A stretch of DNA of 64,000 nucleotides from Actinomadura sp. WMMA1423 (GCF_006547145.1 NZ_CP041244.1:4402001-4466000), one strand, 5' to 3'; positions 17,033 to 27,131 are shown, counted from the first letter of the stretch. Numbers and translations are program-made. Notes: generated from the letters alone by a model not told the origin.

Positions 17033-18106
17033 ATGCCTGCCGACTTGCATGAGAGCGCAGTGGTGGCCGACGCCCACAACGACCTGCTGATGGCGGTGGT
17101 GGCCCGCCCGCCCGGCCGGTGGGCGTCCTTCTTCCGGGAGCGGTGGCTGCCGCAGCTCCGCGCGGGCGGAGTCGACCTCCAGGTGCTTCCGGTGTTCATC
17201 GACGGCCGGTTCAGGCCCGAGGGCGCGCTGCGCGAGACGCTCCGGATGATCGAGTGCGCGCACGTGATCGCCGAGGGGAACCCCGAGGACGTCCGGCTCT
17301 GCCTCGACGGGCCGCAGATCGACGCGGCACTGGCCGAGGGGAAGATCGCGCTGGTCCTGGCGCTGGAGAGCATGCCCGGGCTGGACGCGAACGTCGAGCT
17401 CCTCGCGACGATGCACCGGCTCGGCGTCCGGGTCGCGTCGATGGCCCACTGGGGGCGCACCCCGCTGGCCGACGGCAGCGGCGAGGACGCCACCGCGAGC
17501 CGCCTGACCGCCGCGGGCGTCGCGGCCGTGGCCGAGATGGAGCGGCTCGGCATCCTGCTGGACATCTCCCACCTGGGCGCCGGCGGGGTCGAGCACGTCC
17601 TCGAACTCGCGTCCCGGCCGGTGATCGCCACCCATTCCAGCGCCCGCGCCCTGCGCGACCACCACCGCAACCTGACCGACGACCAGATCCGGGGTGTCGC
17701 CGCGACCGGCGGCGTGGTCTGCGTGAACTTCCTGCCGGGCTTCCTGGCCGAAGACCCCTGCGACTACACCGTCGCCCGGCTGGCCGACCACATCGACCAC
17801 GTCGCGTCGGTGGCCGGCATCGACCACGTCGGTCTCGGCCCGGACTTCGTCCACGAGGTCTTCACCGACCTCACGCCGCCCTGCTGCGAGGACCCCGCGG
17901 CGAACGCCGGGTTCGACGTCATGGCCACCCTCCCCGGCCTGGCCGGACCCTCCGGCCTGCCCCTGCTGACCGGCGAACTCCTCGCCCGCGGCCGCCCGGA
18001 ACCCGACATCCGCAAGATCCTCGGCGGCAACCTCCACCGCCTCCTCGCCACCCGCCTCGCCCGACCGCCCGGCAGGTCAGCCCTTGACGGTCAGCAGGGG
18101 GCGTAG
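17033..18106 (+). CDS. Membrane-dipeptidase family (peptidase M19) protein
   Basis: The product is 357 residues from ATG 17033 (GTG 17024 is in frame and possible). It shows zinc-binding VVADAHNDLL (HxD), the bridging Glu region VLALESMPGL, VIATHSSARAL with a metal His, and GIDHVGLGPDFVHE with the terminal Asp. Bacterial members cleave dipeptides, including L-D or dehydropeptide substrates. There is no signal peptide or GPI signal, so it is cytoplasmic. It is divergent from the HTH regulator across the CAAGT boxes, which suggests common control. Its last 30 bases overlap the end of the convergent rtcB gene. Confidence 0.85.
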   Translation: MPADLHESAVVADAHNDLLMAVVARPPGRWASFFRERWLPQLRAGGVDLQVLPVFIDGRFRPEGALRETLRMIECAHVIAEGNPEDVRLCLDGPQIDAALAEGKIALVLALESMPGLDANVELLATMHRLGVRVASMAHWGRTPLADGSGEDATASRLTAAGVAAVAEMERLGILLDISHLGAGGVEHVLELASRPVIATHSSARALRDHHRNLTDDQIRGVAATGGVVCVNFLPGFLAEDPCDYTVARLADHIDHVASVAGIDHVGLGPDFVHEVFTDLTPPCCEDPAANAGFDVMATLPGLAGPSGLPLLTGELLARGRPEPDIRKILGGNLHRLLATRLARPPGRSALDGQQGA

Positions 18107-19588
18107 CTCGACCACGGGGGACGCGACGTCGGCCCGGGCGAGGCTGGACACGACCGGGCCGACGTCCTTGTACACCCACGGCGCCTCCTGCTTGAGGTCG
18201 CGGCGCCAAGCGGCCATCACGTCCGCGCGGCGGGTGACCGCCGGGTCGCGGTGGTCGAGAGGCGTGACCACGCGGAACTCGGTGAGGAACGCGTCGAGCT
18301 CCGCGTCGCCGGCTCGGGACGCCGCACCGCGCGGGACGCGGCGGCCGGCGCCGTGGCACGCGCTGGCCAGTGTCCGCGGGTTGCCGTGCCCGCGCAGGAC
18401 GTAGCTGGCCGCCCCCATCGACCCGGGCACGATGACCGGCTCGCCCCACATCGCGTAGGGCCCGCCGGCCATGTCGGCGTACCCGCCCGCGGGCGTCGCG
18501 CCCTTGCGGTGCACCACCGACCCGTCGTCGTCCCGCCACAGCAGGTTGTGCGGGGCGTCGTAGACCAGTTCGCCGGTGAGGGCGCCGCACTCGGCGGCGA
18601 GCCCCTGGCGCAACATGAGGGAGAGGAAGAACCGGTTGCCGACCGCGAAGTTCGCGGCGTTGCCGAACGCGTCGAGATAGCGCTGGAGCGCCGCCTCGTT
18701 CCGCCGGTCGAGAAGGACGGGGAGGATCTTGTTGTCCGGGGCCGGGACGCCCGCGGGCCAGGCCTTCCTCGCCTGGTCCAGGCCGTCGGCGTTGGCCTGG
18801 TGGCCCAGCGACAGCGAGCCGCTGTGCACCATCAGCACGACCTGCCCGAGCTCGAAACCCCAGGCGTAGGCGGCCTGCCGGTCGTGGACCGAGGCGACGT
18901 ACTGGAGCTCGGCGAAGTGGTTGCCGCCTCCGACGCCGCCGATGATGCTGTCGTAGCTGGTGCCGCCCGCGCTGTCGATCCAGTCGCGGAACGGCTCGGC
19001 GGTCGTGGTCGGGTACCGCTCGCCGTGGATCCGGCCCGGCCGCCCGTCCTCGGGCCGGTGCTGCGACCAGATCCCGCTCGCCGGGTCGCCGGGGGCGCCG
19101 AGCAGACCGGGCAGTCCGTCGCGCAGCAGGGCCTCGCGCTGGACCCCCGACAGCGCGATCCGCCGGCCTCCCTCGAAGAACAGGTGCCGCAACCGGCCTT
19201 CCAGCGCGTCCAGCCGGGGACGGACCCGGTCGACGGTGAGCGAGGTCGTCTCCAGCCGCATGCCGCAGTTGATGTCGTTGCCGACCGCCTGCGGGATCAG
19301 CGCCCCGCTCGTCCGCAGCACGGTGCCGATCGGCATCCCGGCGCCCTTGTGCAGGTCCGGGGTGAGCGCGACGCGGTCGATGCGCGCGCCGTCGTGCCCG
19401 GTCGCGGCGGCGAGCCGCGCCAGGGTGTCGGCGGTCTGGAGCACGGTGAGGATCTCGTCGACCGCGCTCGGCTCGATCGGCACGTCGGTGCCGGCGCAGA
19501 TGTCGACGGGGATGTCCCACCGGTTGGGAAGATGGAGCCAGTCGTCGTCGGTGCGGACGAGGCGCGGATCCTGCTGGGACGCGGGCAT
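18077..19588 (-). CDS. rtcB: RtcB RNA-splicing ligase
   Basis: The protein has 503 residues, the usual RtcB length. Signature motifs are visible: GNDINCGMR (metal-binding Cys), GGVGGGNHFAEL, VLMVHSGSLSLGHQ, and ACHGAGR, whose His forms the GMP-enzyme intermediate. It joins RNA 2',3'-cyclic phosphate or 3'-phosphate ends to 5'-OH ends with GTP and Mn2+, acting in RNA repair or tRNA healing. ATG 19588 is chosen because upstream frames lack coding character. No RtcA or RtcR gene is adjacent. Its 3' end overlaps the convergent dipeptidase gene by 30 bases. Confidence 0.93.
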   Translation of the reverse strand: MPASQQDPRLVRTDDDWLHLPNRWDIPVDICAGTDVPIEPSAVDEILTVLQTADTLARLAAATGHDGARIDRVALTPDLHKGAGMPIGTVLRTSGALIPQAVGNDINCGMRLETTSLTVDRVRPRLDALEGRLRHLFFEGGRRIALSGVQREALLRDGLPGLLGAPGDPASGIWSQHRPEDGRPGRIHGERYPTTTAEPFRDWIDSAGGTSYDSIIGGVGGGNHFAELQYVASVHDRQAAYAWGFELGQVVLMVHSGSLSLGHQANADGLDQARKAWPAGVPAPDNKILPVLLDRRNEAALQRYLDAFGNAANFAVGNRFFLSLMLRQGLAAECGALTGELVYDAPHNLLWRDDDGSVVHRKGATPAGGYADMAGGPYAMWGEPVIVPGSMGAASYVLRGHGNPRTLASACHGAGRRVPRGAASRAGDAELDAFLTEFRVVTPLDHRDPAVTRRADVMAAWRRDLKQEAPWVYKDVGPVVSSLARADVASPVVELRPLLTVKG

Positions 19589-19767
19589 GGGCTTTCCTTG
19601 GCGGCTGCTGGATTTCGGGCATGGGTCAGATGCGTGATCGTCCAGAGAGGACGCACGGGACGTCGCCGGACGGGCGACGGGCTCCCCGGGGTTCAGCAGC
19701 CGCGAGGTGCGACGAACACTAGCCGGGCCCGGCCGCCCGGCCAACCGAATATGCGCGGCGACCGCGG

Positions 19768-20487
19768 TCACCCGTCGAGCGGGGTCTCGTCGGATCGTCT
19801 CCAGTACTGCCGCTTGCCCTTGTCCCGGACGACGACGCCGATCCGGGCCAGTTCGCGGCGCAGTTCCTTGACGACCTCGGCGGAACCCGAGCCCTCCATG
19901 GCCTCCGCGCGCACCTTGAGCAGCGAGTTCGCGTGCTCGGACAGGTCGGGGGTCTTCGGAACCCACGGCCGGAAGTCGTCCAGGTACGGATCGCCGTCGG
20001 TCCAGGCGTAACCGTGTCCGGTGAAGGCCGCGGCGAGCTCGCGGACGCTGAGGTCGCACTTCTCCCTGGCGATCTCCTCGCCCCTGCGGCCGAGCAGGAC
20101 GAGATGGTCGCGGTCCCGGAAGACCGGGCCGATCCGGTCGCGGGTGATCTCCTGGACGTGGCCCGGTCGTTTGAGGACCACCCGGTCGCCGGCCACGCCG
20201 ACCGAGACCTGCTCCAGGGAGTCGAAGAAGATCAGGCCGAGCCCCGCGACGGCGCCGAGGGCGACCAGGCCGGCGGTGAGCCACGGCTCGGGGATCGAGA
20301 CCAGCAGCCGGGCCGGTCCCCTCATCGGCGCCCATTCCAGACTCGCCAGCCAGTTCGCGAACACCCTGACCAGCCAGCCGAGCCCGGCCGCGAGCGCGGC
20401 GGCCGTGATGTACAGCACCGCCCAAGCCCAGACGGGCCTGGCCAGCGTCGTCAGAGCGTCCGGGTGTTCCCGCTGATGCCGTCGCAT
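19768..20487 (-). CDS. YqeB-like membrane protein
   Basis: The product has 239 residues from ATG 20487, close to the length of the Bacillus YqeB family. Two transmembrane helices lie near the N-terminus (VWAWAVLYITAAALAAGLGWLV and PWLTAGLVALGAVAGLGLIFF). A cytoplasmic part with a PH-like beta segment (VSVGVAGDRVVLKRPGHVQEI... DHLVLLGRRGEEI) and a basic helical tail follow. The function is unknown. It stands alone; 180 bases separate it from rtcB. Confidence 0.7.
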   Translation of the reverse strand: MRRHQREHPDALTTLARPVWAWAVLYITAAALAAGLGWLVRVFANWLASLEWAPMRGPARLLVSIPEPWLTAGLVALGAVAGLGLIFFDSLEQVSVGVAGDRVVLKRPGHVQEITRDRIGPVFRDRDHLVLLGRRGEEIAREKCDLSVRELAAAFTGHGYAWTDGDPYLDDFRPWVPKTPDLSEHANSLLKVRAEAMEGSGSAEVVKELRRELARIGVVVRDKGKRQYWRRSDETPLDG

Positions 20488-20923
20488 GGTCAGGGCCTCC
20501 ACGCCATCGACTGCTTCACCTGGGACGAGCCGGGGGCGACGTTCATGCTTGTGGACGCTAGTAACCGCCTGAACCGCCCGCAGCCCACCAAAGTCGTCAG
20601 CCGGCCGCCAAAGGTCGATCCCGCCGACCACCGAGCGGCGGGTTCGCCCGACCACCTCCGCCTCGGAAGGGACGAGAGGACGGCGGGGCCGGCGATCCCC
20701 GCCGGGCGGGGGCCTTCGGGTAGCCGTATGGGGGTTTCTCCCCTCCCCGTCCCCGGCGGCCCGGAGCAGGCTGGTCGTCGATGCGATCTCACAGCGACTA
20801 CCGCGCCGAGAAGGGTGAGTCCTCGCCGGCGCCGACCGGCCCGCCGTCACCGCACGGTGAGCGGGCGTGCCCGTCGCGGGGGTGGCCGGCTACGCGTTCC
20901 CCACTCGTCCTTGGAGCGGTTTG
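20488..20923. other. Intergenic region without recognised gene
   Basis: These 436 bases lie between the divergent starts of the YqeB-like gene and the ApbE-like gene. Open frames here are extensions of those genes without ribosome-binding sites or family motifs. Both promoters must lie here; I see no clear dyad, RNA element or repeat. Confidence 0.4.
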
Positions 20924-21823
20924 ATGATCCACGGCACGGAGGACTTCCCCCTTTGGGGCGGTGCGGCCACCGTGATGGTGGACGACCCCGGCCGTCTCGG
21001 CGCGGCCCGCCGGGCCGTCGACCACGTGATCGACGACATCGACGCCGCGTGCGGCGCCTTCCGCGACGATTCGGACCTGGCCCGGGTCAACGCCGCCGCG
21101 GGCCGTCCGGTGCGGATCGGCTCCACCTTCCTGGCGGTGCTGTGGACGGCCCTGCACGCCTGCGACCTGACCGGCGGGCTCGTCGATCCGCTCGTCGGCG
21201 CCGGAAGCGGGGCGGTCCTGATCGACGACCCGCCCGGAACGGTGACGATCCCCGCCGGGACGACCCTCGACCTGTGGAACATGGCGATGGCGTTCGCCGC
21301 CGACCGGGCGGCCGAGTCCGCCGCGGGGCAGGCCGGGTGCGGCGTCTGCGTCGGCTTCCCCGGCAGCGTCGCCACCGCCGGACCGGTGCCGGACCCGGGC
21401 TGGCCGGTCCAGGTGACCGGCGGTCGCGGCCTGGGGCACCGCGGCGAGCCGCCGCCCGGGCAGGAGATCGTGCTGCGTGCGCCCGGGCTGGCCACCTCCT
21501 CCCCGCCCGTCCCGGGCCGGACGGCGGGCCACTGGGCCGGGCGGCTGCAGGTCGTCCCCCGCGCCGCCGACGCGCCGCCGGTCGTGCGCGAGCAGCGCCT
21601 CTGGCGTACGGTCTCGGTCATCGGCCTGGCCTGCGTCGCCGCCAAGACCGCCAGCATCGCCGCGCTGGCGTCCGGGAGCGCGGCCGCCGCCTGGCTGGGA
21701 TCCCGGGAGCTGCGGGCCCGGATGGTGGACGCCGACGGCCGGGTGACCACGGTGGGCGACTGGCCCGCGGGTCCCGGCCACCCGCCGGCGGCGCCGGCGC
21801 GCGCCCCGGTGCTCAACCGCTGA
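20924..21823 (+). CDS. ApbE-like FAD:protein FMN transferase
   Basis: The product is 299 residues from ATG 20924, preceded by GGAG at 20913-20916; GTG 20867 is less likely. ApbE features include VDDIDAACGAFRDDSDLARVNAAAGRP, TFLAVLWTALHACDLTGGLVDPLVG, and a C-terminal VIGLACVAAKTASIAALASG resembling the family's Mg2+-binding threonine segment. The family attaches FMN to threonines of flavoprotein subunits, usually outside the membrane, but no signal peptide is visible. The central nucleotide-binding part is short and diverged, so activity is uncertain. It is convergent with and overlaps the STAND regulator by 11 bases. Confidence 0.7.
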   Translation: MIHGTEDFPLWGGAATVMVDDPGRLGAARRAVDHVIDDIDAACGAFRDDSDLARVNAAAGRPVRIGSTFLAVLWTALHACDLTGGLVDPLVGAGSGAVLIDDPPGTVTIPAGTTLDLWNMAMAFAADRAAESAAGQAGCGVCVGFPGSVATAGPVPDPGWPVQVTGGRGLGHRGEPPPGQEIVLRAPGLATSSPPVPGRTAGHWAGRLQVVPRAADAPPVVREQRLWRTVSVIGLACVAAKTASIAALASGSAAAAWLGSRELRARMVDADGRVTTVGDWPAGPGHPPAAPARAPVLNR

Positions 21824-23882
21824 TCGCGTAGGCGACCGCGCCGTCCAGGCTCAGCTTCGCGCCCGAGTCGCGGGCCGCGGTGAACGCCCGTCCCCCGAGT
21901 TCCCGGCGGGCGCGGGCCTCGCAGTCCCGGTGGGAACGCGTGAAGGCCTGCAGCCCGAGAGGCGGGATGTCGAAGGCCCGCCAGAGGCGTCCCGCGGCGC
22001 CCAGCAACCGGGCGGCCCTCGCGTGGTGTCCCTGCGCGCATGCGGCCCAGGCGAGCACCTCCAGGCACTGGCTGAGTCCCCACGAGTCGCTGATCTCGAT
22101 CAGCATGGTGGCCGCCCGGCACATCCTGGCCCAGGCCAGGCCCGGGTCCTCCTGCCACCATGCCGCGTACCCCAGGGTGATCAGGCCGTACGCCTCGAAG
22201 ATCCGCGCTTGGTGGGCCTCGGCCAGGGCGAGGAGCTCCTCTCCCAGCGCCGCCCCCTCCTCGGGGCTCTGGGCGGCCACCCCGAACGAGGCGGCGTAGT
22301 GCAGGTTCACGGCCACGGCGTCCAGGTCGCCCCTCGCCCGATGGCGGGCACGCGCGTCCCGCAGCAGTGCGAACCCGTCGCCGGTGTCACCGCGGGCCAG
22401 CGCCGCGATCCCGCGGGCCTGGAGGCAGAACGCGCCCGCCGCCTCGTCCCCGCACCCCTCGGCGGTGACGGTGCATTCGTCCGCCCGCCGTTCGGCAGCT
22501 TCGAGATCGTGCTGGTAGGCCGCGAACAGCACGTCGACCCACAGCGCCATGAGGCGGCCGTCGTCGGTCGGGCCCGTCAGCTCGAGGGAGCGCTCCAGCC
22601 AGTGGCGGCCCTCGGGGAGGGCGCCCGCGAGCAGCCACGCCGACCACAGGGAGACCGCGATCCGCAGGCCGGACGGGTCGCCGGGCGGCCGCAGGCACAG
22701 ATCCAGCGCCAGCCGCAGGTTGGGGATCTCCGCCAGCACCGCCCGGTAGCGATCGAACTCGTCGGGGGCCAGCTGATCGATCCGGTTCCGCTCGGCCAGC
22801 CGCCGGTAGTGGTCGCGGTACCGCCGGAACAGTGCCGGTTCGTCATCGTGCGCCAGCAGCTCGCGCCCGTAGGCGCGGATGCTCTCCAGCATGCGGTAGC
22901 GGCTGCGGCCCGAGCCGCGCTCGCTGATCAGGATGGACTTGTCGACCAGCCCGGAGACCAGGTCGAGGACGTCCTCGGGCTCGATCCCGTTGCCCGAGCA
23001 GACCGCTTCGGCGGTCTCCAGGTCCATCGCCCCGGGGAACACGGCCAGCCTCGTCCACAGCCGGCGCTCCCCGGGCGTGCACAGCCCGAAGCTCCAGTCC
23101 ATGGTCACGTACAGCGCCCGGTGCCGCGGCGGGGCCGTGGCGTCGGGACGGGCGAGCAGGTCGAAACGCCGGTCGAGCTCGTCCGCCAGCTCGTCCAGGG
23201 GCGTCGTGCGCAGCCGCGCGGCGGCCAGTTCGATGGCGAGCGGGAGCCCGTCCAGGCGCCGGCACAGCCGGGCCAGCGCCGGCGCGGTCGTCTCGTCCAC
23301 CGTGAAGCCCGGCCGCGCCTGGGCCGCCCGCTCGGCGAAGAGCCGGACCGCGTCGCTGTGCGCGACGTCCGGCACGGCGGCGCCGGGGGCCGGGACCTCC
23401 AGCGGGGGCACCACCAGCACCTGTTCGCCCCCAACCCCGAGCGCCTGCCTGCTGGTGGCGAGGACGCGCAGCCGCGACGCACCGCCCAGCAGCCGGGCCG
23501 CCAGCTCGGCGCACTCCGGCAGCAGGTGCTCGCAGTTGTCGAGGACGAGCAGGAGGCGCTTGTCGGCCAGATGGTCCACCAGGGCGGGCAGAGACCGCCC
23601 GCCGGTGTCGCGCAGTCCCAGCGCGGCCGCCACCGAGGCCTCCAGCAGGCGGGCATCCTGCACCGCGGCCAGATCCACCATCTGAACCCCGGCCGGAAAC
23701 CAGGTCCGCAGCGTCGACGCCGCCTGGCGGGCCAGCCGCGTCTTGCCGACGCCGCCGGCGCCGGTGAGGGTCAGCAGCCGCGTCCCGGCCAGCAGGCGCC
23801 GCACCTCCGCGACCTCGCGGACGCGTCCGACGAAGGTGGTGCGGTCCGCGGCCCGGTCCGGCATGATCTCGTGTTCGGCCAT
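21813..23882 (-). CDS. STAND-type regulator ATPase lacking LuxR domain
   Basis: The product has 689 residues: FVGRVREV, Walker A GAGGVGKTRLA, Walker B LLLVLDNCEHL, a sensor-like RVLATSRQAL, winged-helix MLESIRAYGRELL and a helical/TPR-like C-terminal half. It closely resembles the AfsR/LuxR ATPases but stops at DGAVAYAISG, with no DNA-binding HTH. It begins 9 bases after the stop of the related LuxR-bearing gene, so they form an operon, perhaps by tandem duplication with HTH loss. It probably works as a sensor or partner of that regulator (inference). Confidence 0.8.
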   Translation of the reverse strand: MAEHEIMPDRAADRTTFVGRVREVAEVRRLLAGTRLLTLTGAGGVGKTRLARQAASTLRTWFPAGVQMVDLAAVQDARLLEASVAAALGLRDTGGRSLPALVDHLADKRLLLVLDNCEHLLPECAELAARLLGGASRLRVLATSRQALGVGGEQVLVVPPLEVPAPGAAVPDVAHSDAVRLFAERAAQARPGFTVDETTAPALARLCRRLDGLPLAIELAAARLRTTPLDELADELDRRFDLLARPDATAPPRHRALYVTMDWSFGLCTPGERRLWTRLAVFPGAMDLETAEAVCSGNGIEPEDVLDLVSGLVDKSILISERGSGRSRYRMLESIRAYGRELLAHDDEPALFRRYRDHYRRLAERNRIDQLAPDEFDRYRAVLAEIPNLRLALDLCLRPPGDPSGLRIAVSLWSAWLLAGALPEGRHWLERSLELTGPTDDGRLMALWVDVLFAAYQHDLEAAERRADECTVTAEGCGDEAAGAFCLQARGIAALARGDTGDGFALLRDARARHRARGDLDAVAVNLHYAASFGVAAQSPEEGAALGEELLALAEAHQARIFEAYGLITLGYAAWWQEDPGLAWARMCRAATMLIEISDSWGLSQCLEVLAWAACAQGHHARAARLLGAAGRLWRAFDIPPLGLQAFTRSHRDCEARARRELGGRAFTAARDSGAKLSLDGAVAYAISG

Positions 23883-23891
23883 GGCAGGCCG

Positions 23892-26248
23892 TCACCCCCC
23901 GGGCCCGGTGCCGGTCGCCCGCCCTCGATCGTGGATCCAGCCGGCGATCTGGACCCGGGAGTTGAAGCCGAGCTTGTTCATGATGTGCTCGATGTGACCC
24001 TCGACGGTGCGCTGGGAGATCACCAGCGTGGCGGCGATCTTCTTGTTGCTCGCCCCTTCCGCCACCAGCCGCGCGATCTGCGTCTCCCGGGGCGTCAGCG
24101 GGGACGGTTCCTCGGCGTCCCGCTCCCCCGTGTCCGCGGACGCCGCCTCGTTCAGCGCGTAGGCGAGCCCGTCCTCGCCGGAGAGGCCCGCGCCGCACTC
24201 GAACTCCTTGTGGAACACCTGCTCGCCGAGCGCCCGGCGGGTGTCGTCCACGCACACGTCGTGGTACCGGACGAGGTGCCCGTACCCCGACAGGACGGCA
24301 CCGACCGCCTTCCACACGGAGTGGGCGATCCCCAGCAGCCGGGCCGCCCGCGCGTACTGATCCCCGGTGGCGGCGAGCCAGGCCAGCACCTCCAGATTGA
24401 CCCCGAGGCCGAGAGGATCGTCGAGCGAGCGGTTGAACCGCAGGCTCTCCTGCTCCATCGCCGTGGCGCGGGCGGCGTCGCCCTGCCGCCACACCTCCAC
24501 TCCGAGGGCCATCAGGGCGTACGCCCTGTGCCAGCCCTCCCCGTGCGCCTCGCACACCGCGACCCCCTGCTCGCCGATGGACACGGCGAGTGCCGCGTCA
24601 CCCAGGAAGGAGTGCGCGAGCGAGAGTCTGATCAGCGCCAGCGCGTGGCCGACCGGGTCCCCGGCGGCGATGTGGCGTTCCACCGCCTCCTCGTAGAGGC
24701 CGATCGCGGCGTCGGCGTCCTGCCGGAACATGGCGATCATCCCGGAGTACAGGGCCACGTACCCCAGGACCTCGCCGCACCCCAGCCGCTCCCCGATGGC
24801 CCGGCTCTCCTCCAACATCGCGGCGGCGCCGTCGAGGTCGCCCTGGATGATCGCCAGCCAGCTGCTGGACCACAGCGCCCTGGCGCGGACCTCGTCCGCT
24901 CCGGTGTCCAGGGCCAGCGCCCGGTCCATCCAGCGGCGCCCCTCGGCCAGATAGAAACTGGTGATCCAGTGGTAGAGCAGGTCGGCGCCGATCCTCAGCG
25001 CGGCCCCGGCCTCGCCCGGGGCGGAGAGGCAGTAGTCCAGCGCGGTGCGCAGGTTGGTGTGCTCGACCTGGAGCCTGTCGAGCCAGGCGATCTGGTCGGG
25101 GCCGAACAGCCGGACGCGCGCCTCTGCCGCCAGCCTCCCGTAGTAGTCGCGGTGGCGGCGCCGGAACCGCGCCGTCTGCCCGGCTTCGGCGAGCCGCTCC
25201 CGGCCGTACTGCCGGATGCTCTCCAGCAGCCGGTACCGAACCACACCGCCCTGGTCCTCACGGCTCAGGATCGACTTCTCCACCAGGGCCGCGATCAGGT
25301 CGACGACGTCCGCGCGGGGGATCCCGTCGCCCGAGCACACGTCCTCGGCCGCCTCCAGGTCGCAGCCGCCGGCGAAGACCGACATCCTGCCCCACAGGAC
25401 GCGTTCCGGCTCCGTGCACAGCAGGTGGCTCCAGTCGATCAGCGCGCGCAGCGTCTGGTGCCGCGGCAGCACCGCCCGCGATCCCCCGGTCAGCAACCGG
25501 AAGCGATCGTCGAGCCGGTCGAGCAACTGGTCCACCGACAGCACCCGGAGCCGCACCGCCGCCAGCTCGATGGCGAGCGGGAGCCCGTCCAGCCGCCGGC
25601 AGACCCGTTCCACCGCCACCCGGTTGGCGTCGGTGACGGTGAAGTCGGGGACCGCCGACCGGGCGCGGTCGGCGAACGGCGCACCGCCTCCGACATCGGC
25701 GGGGGCCGGGCCGTCCCGCGCGGGTCGAGGCTGTTCAGCGACAGGGGCGGCACCGGGAGCGTCTGCTCGCCGGCGACCCCCAGGACGTGCCGGCTCGTGG
25801 CCAGGATCCGCAGATGCGAGGCCGAGCGCAGCAACCTCTCGGCCAGCACCGCGCATTCGTCGTGGAGCTGCTCGCAGTTGTCCAGGACGACCAGCATGTG
25901 CTTGTCGCGCAGGTGCTCGACCAGAACGTCCGCCGAGGGGCGATGGGAGTGGTCCCGGATCTCCAGCGCCTCCATGACCGTCGCGGCCAGCAGCTCCGGC
26001 TTCTCCACCTCGGCGAGTTCGATCACCCACACGCCGTCCGGGAACGCCCTCCGCACGACCGTCGCCAGCCGCGTGGCCAGCCGCGTCTTGCCGACCCCCC
26101 CGACGCCCGTCAGGGTCACCATCCGCGATTCGGTCAGCATGCGCCTGAGCTCGGCCAGTTCGTTCCGCCGCCCCACGAAGCTCGTCGTGTCCGCGGGAAG
26201 CCGCGGCAGCCGATGCTCGCTCGCCGTGCTCGATACCGCTGAAGTCAT
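23892..26248 (-). CDS. LuxR-family STAND regulator, frameshifted
   Basis: The N-terminal part is in one frame from ATG 26248 (G-rich ribosome site GGGGCGG just upstream): FVGRRNELAEL, Walker A GVGGVGKTRLA, Walker B MLVVLDNCEQL, and PPPMSEAVR. The remainder (FADRARSAVPDFTVTDANRV... to a C-terminal LuxR HTH LTPRETQIARLVAEGASNKKIAATL) is in another frame down to 23892. Alignment with the downstream paralogue places a one-base deletion near 25676-25682, where CGCCGTTCGCC should encode an extra base before FADR. Restored, it would be ~785 residues. It is either inactivated or a sequencing error; the rest is well conserved. Confidence 0.75.
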
Positions 26249-26475
26249 CACCGCCCCGCACAGCGCGTCCGCACCGCGTCACATCCGATCGGCTCCCACC
26301 CTAGCCATCCGATTAACTGACATTTAGTAATGAACAGGTCAAAACGCAGCAGTCTAACTAGATAACAGGACGAAATTACTCAAACAGGCATCGTCCGTTC
26401 CCCCGGCCATCGGGCGGCCGGGACCCGCGGCCGGGCCGGGCGAGCGCGGCGTCAGAGCGGTTCGGAGGCCCTAAA

Positions 26476-26490
26476 CTGACGGTATGCCAG
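26476..26490. promoter_or_regulatory. CTGAC-N5-GTCAG-type operator over the tetR start codon
   Basis: CTGAC-GGTAT-GCCAG spans the ATG of the TetR gene (26484-26486), with one mismatch in the second arm. It belongs to the family of sites found at all other promoters of this cluster, and implies autoregulation. The 232-base gap before the gene (26249-26483) is unusually A/T-rich for this window and holds the divergent promoters. Confidence 0.65.
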
Positions 26491-27131
26491 AAACCGTGCT
26501 GACCTCAGACGGCAGGGTCGCGGGCCGGCGGGCCAAGGCGACCCGGCAGCGGCTGCTGGACCGTCTGACGGAGATGCTCGCCACCTCGCCCTACCGCGAC
26601 ATCACGGTGATCGACGTGGCCCGCCGGGCCGGGACGTCCCCCGCCACCTTCTACCAGTACTTCGCCGACATCGAGGCCGCCGTCCTCACCATCGCGGCCG
26701 ACATGGCCGAGGCGGGCAAGCGGCTGCGCCCGCTCGTCGAGGACCAGCCGTGGACCGGGAAGTCCGGGTACGAGACGGCGCAGATGCTGGTCGACGGCTT
26801 CCTGGAGTTCTGGCGCGACAACGAGGCGGTCCTGCGGGTGGTGGACCTCGCCACGATCGAGGGCGACGACCGCTTCCACGCGCTGCGCGTCCGCATGCTC
26901 AACAACGTGATGACCGCGCTCGCCGCGGTGATAGCCGGCGCGCAGCGGCGCGGGCGGGTGGCCGAGAACGTCAACCCCGAGGCCCTGGCCGGGGCGCTCG
27001 TCGGGATGCTGGCGCACAACGCCGCCCACCAGCAGGGCTACGAGTCCTGGGAGATCAGCGTCGCCGACCTGCGGGAGAGCATGGCCCAGCTCGTCTTCTG
27101 GGCCGTCTCGGGCAGGCGCCCGCCCAAGTGA
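26484..27131 (+). CDS. TetR-family repressor of the catabolic cluster
   Basis: The product has 215 residues. The N-terminal HTH is ATRQRLLDRLTEMLATSPYRDITVIDVARRAGTSPATFYQYF (residues ~18-57), followed by an all-helical ligand domain with the C-terminal GALVGMLAHNAAHQQGYESW segment. It is inferred to bind the CTGAC-N5-GTCAG sites scattered over 26476-35148 and to be released by an intermediate such as an acyl-CoA. It is the first gene of a cluster encoding a CoA ligase, amidohydrolase, importer and CoA transferase. The HTH is standard and the assignment to TetR is firm; the effector is not known. Confidence 0.9.
   Translation: MPETVLTSDGRVAGRRAKATRQRLLDRLTEMLATSPYRDITVIDVARRAGTSPATFYQYFADIEAAVLTIAADMAEAGKRLRPLVEDQPWTGKSGYETAQMLVDGFLEFWRDNEAVLRVVDLATIEGDDRFHALRVRMLNNVMTALAAVIAGAQRRGRVAENVNPEALAGALVGMLAHNAAHQQGYESWEISVADLRESMAQLVFWAVSGRRPPK

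Noticed and set aside
21930..26327. 1465-codon open frame on the plus strand
   Set aside because: It is the antisense shadow of the two STAND regulators; no motifs and biased composition.
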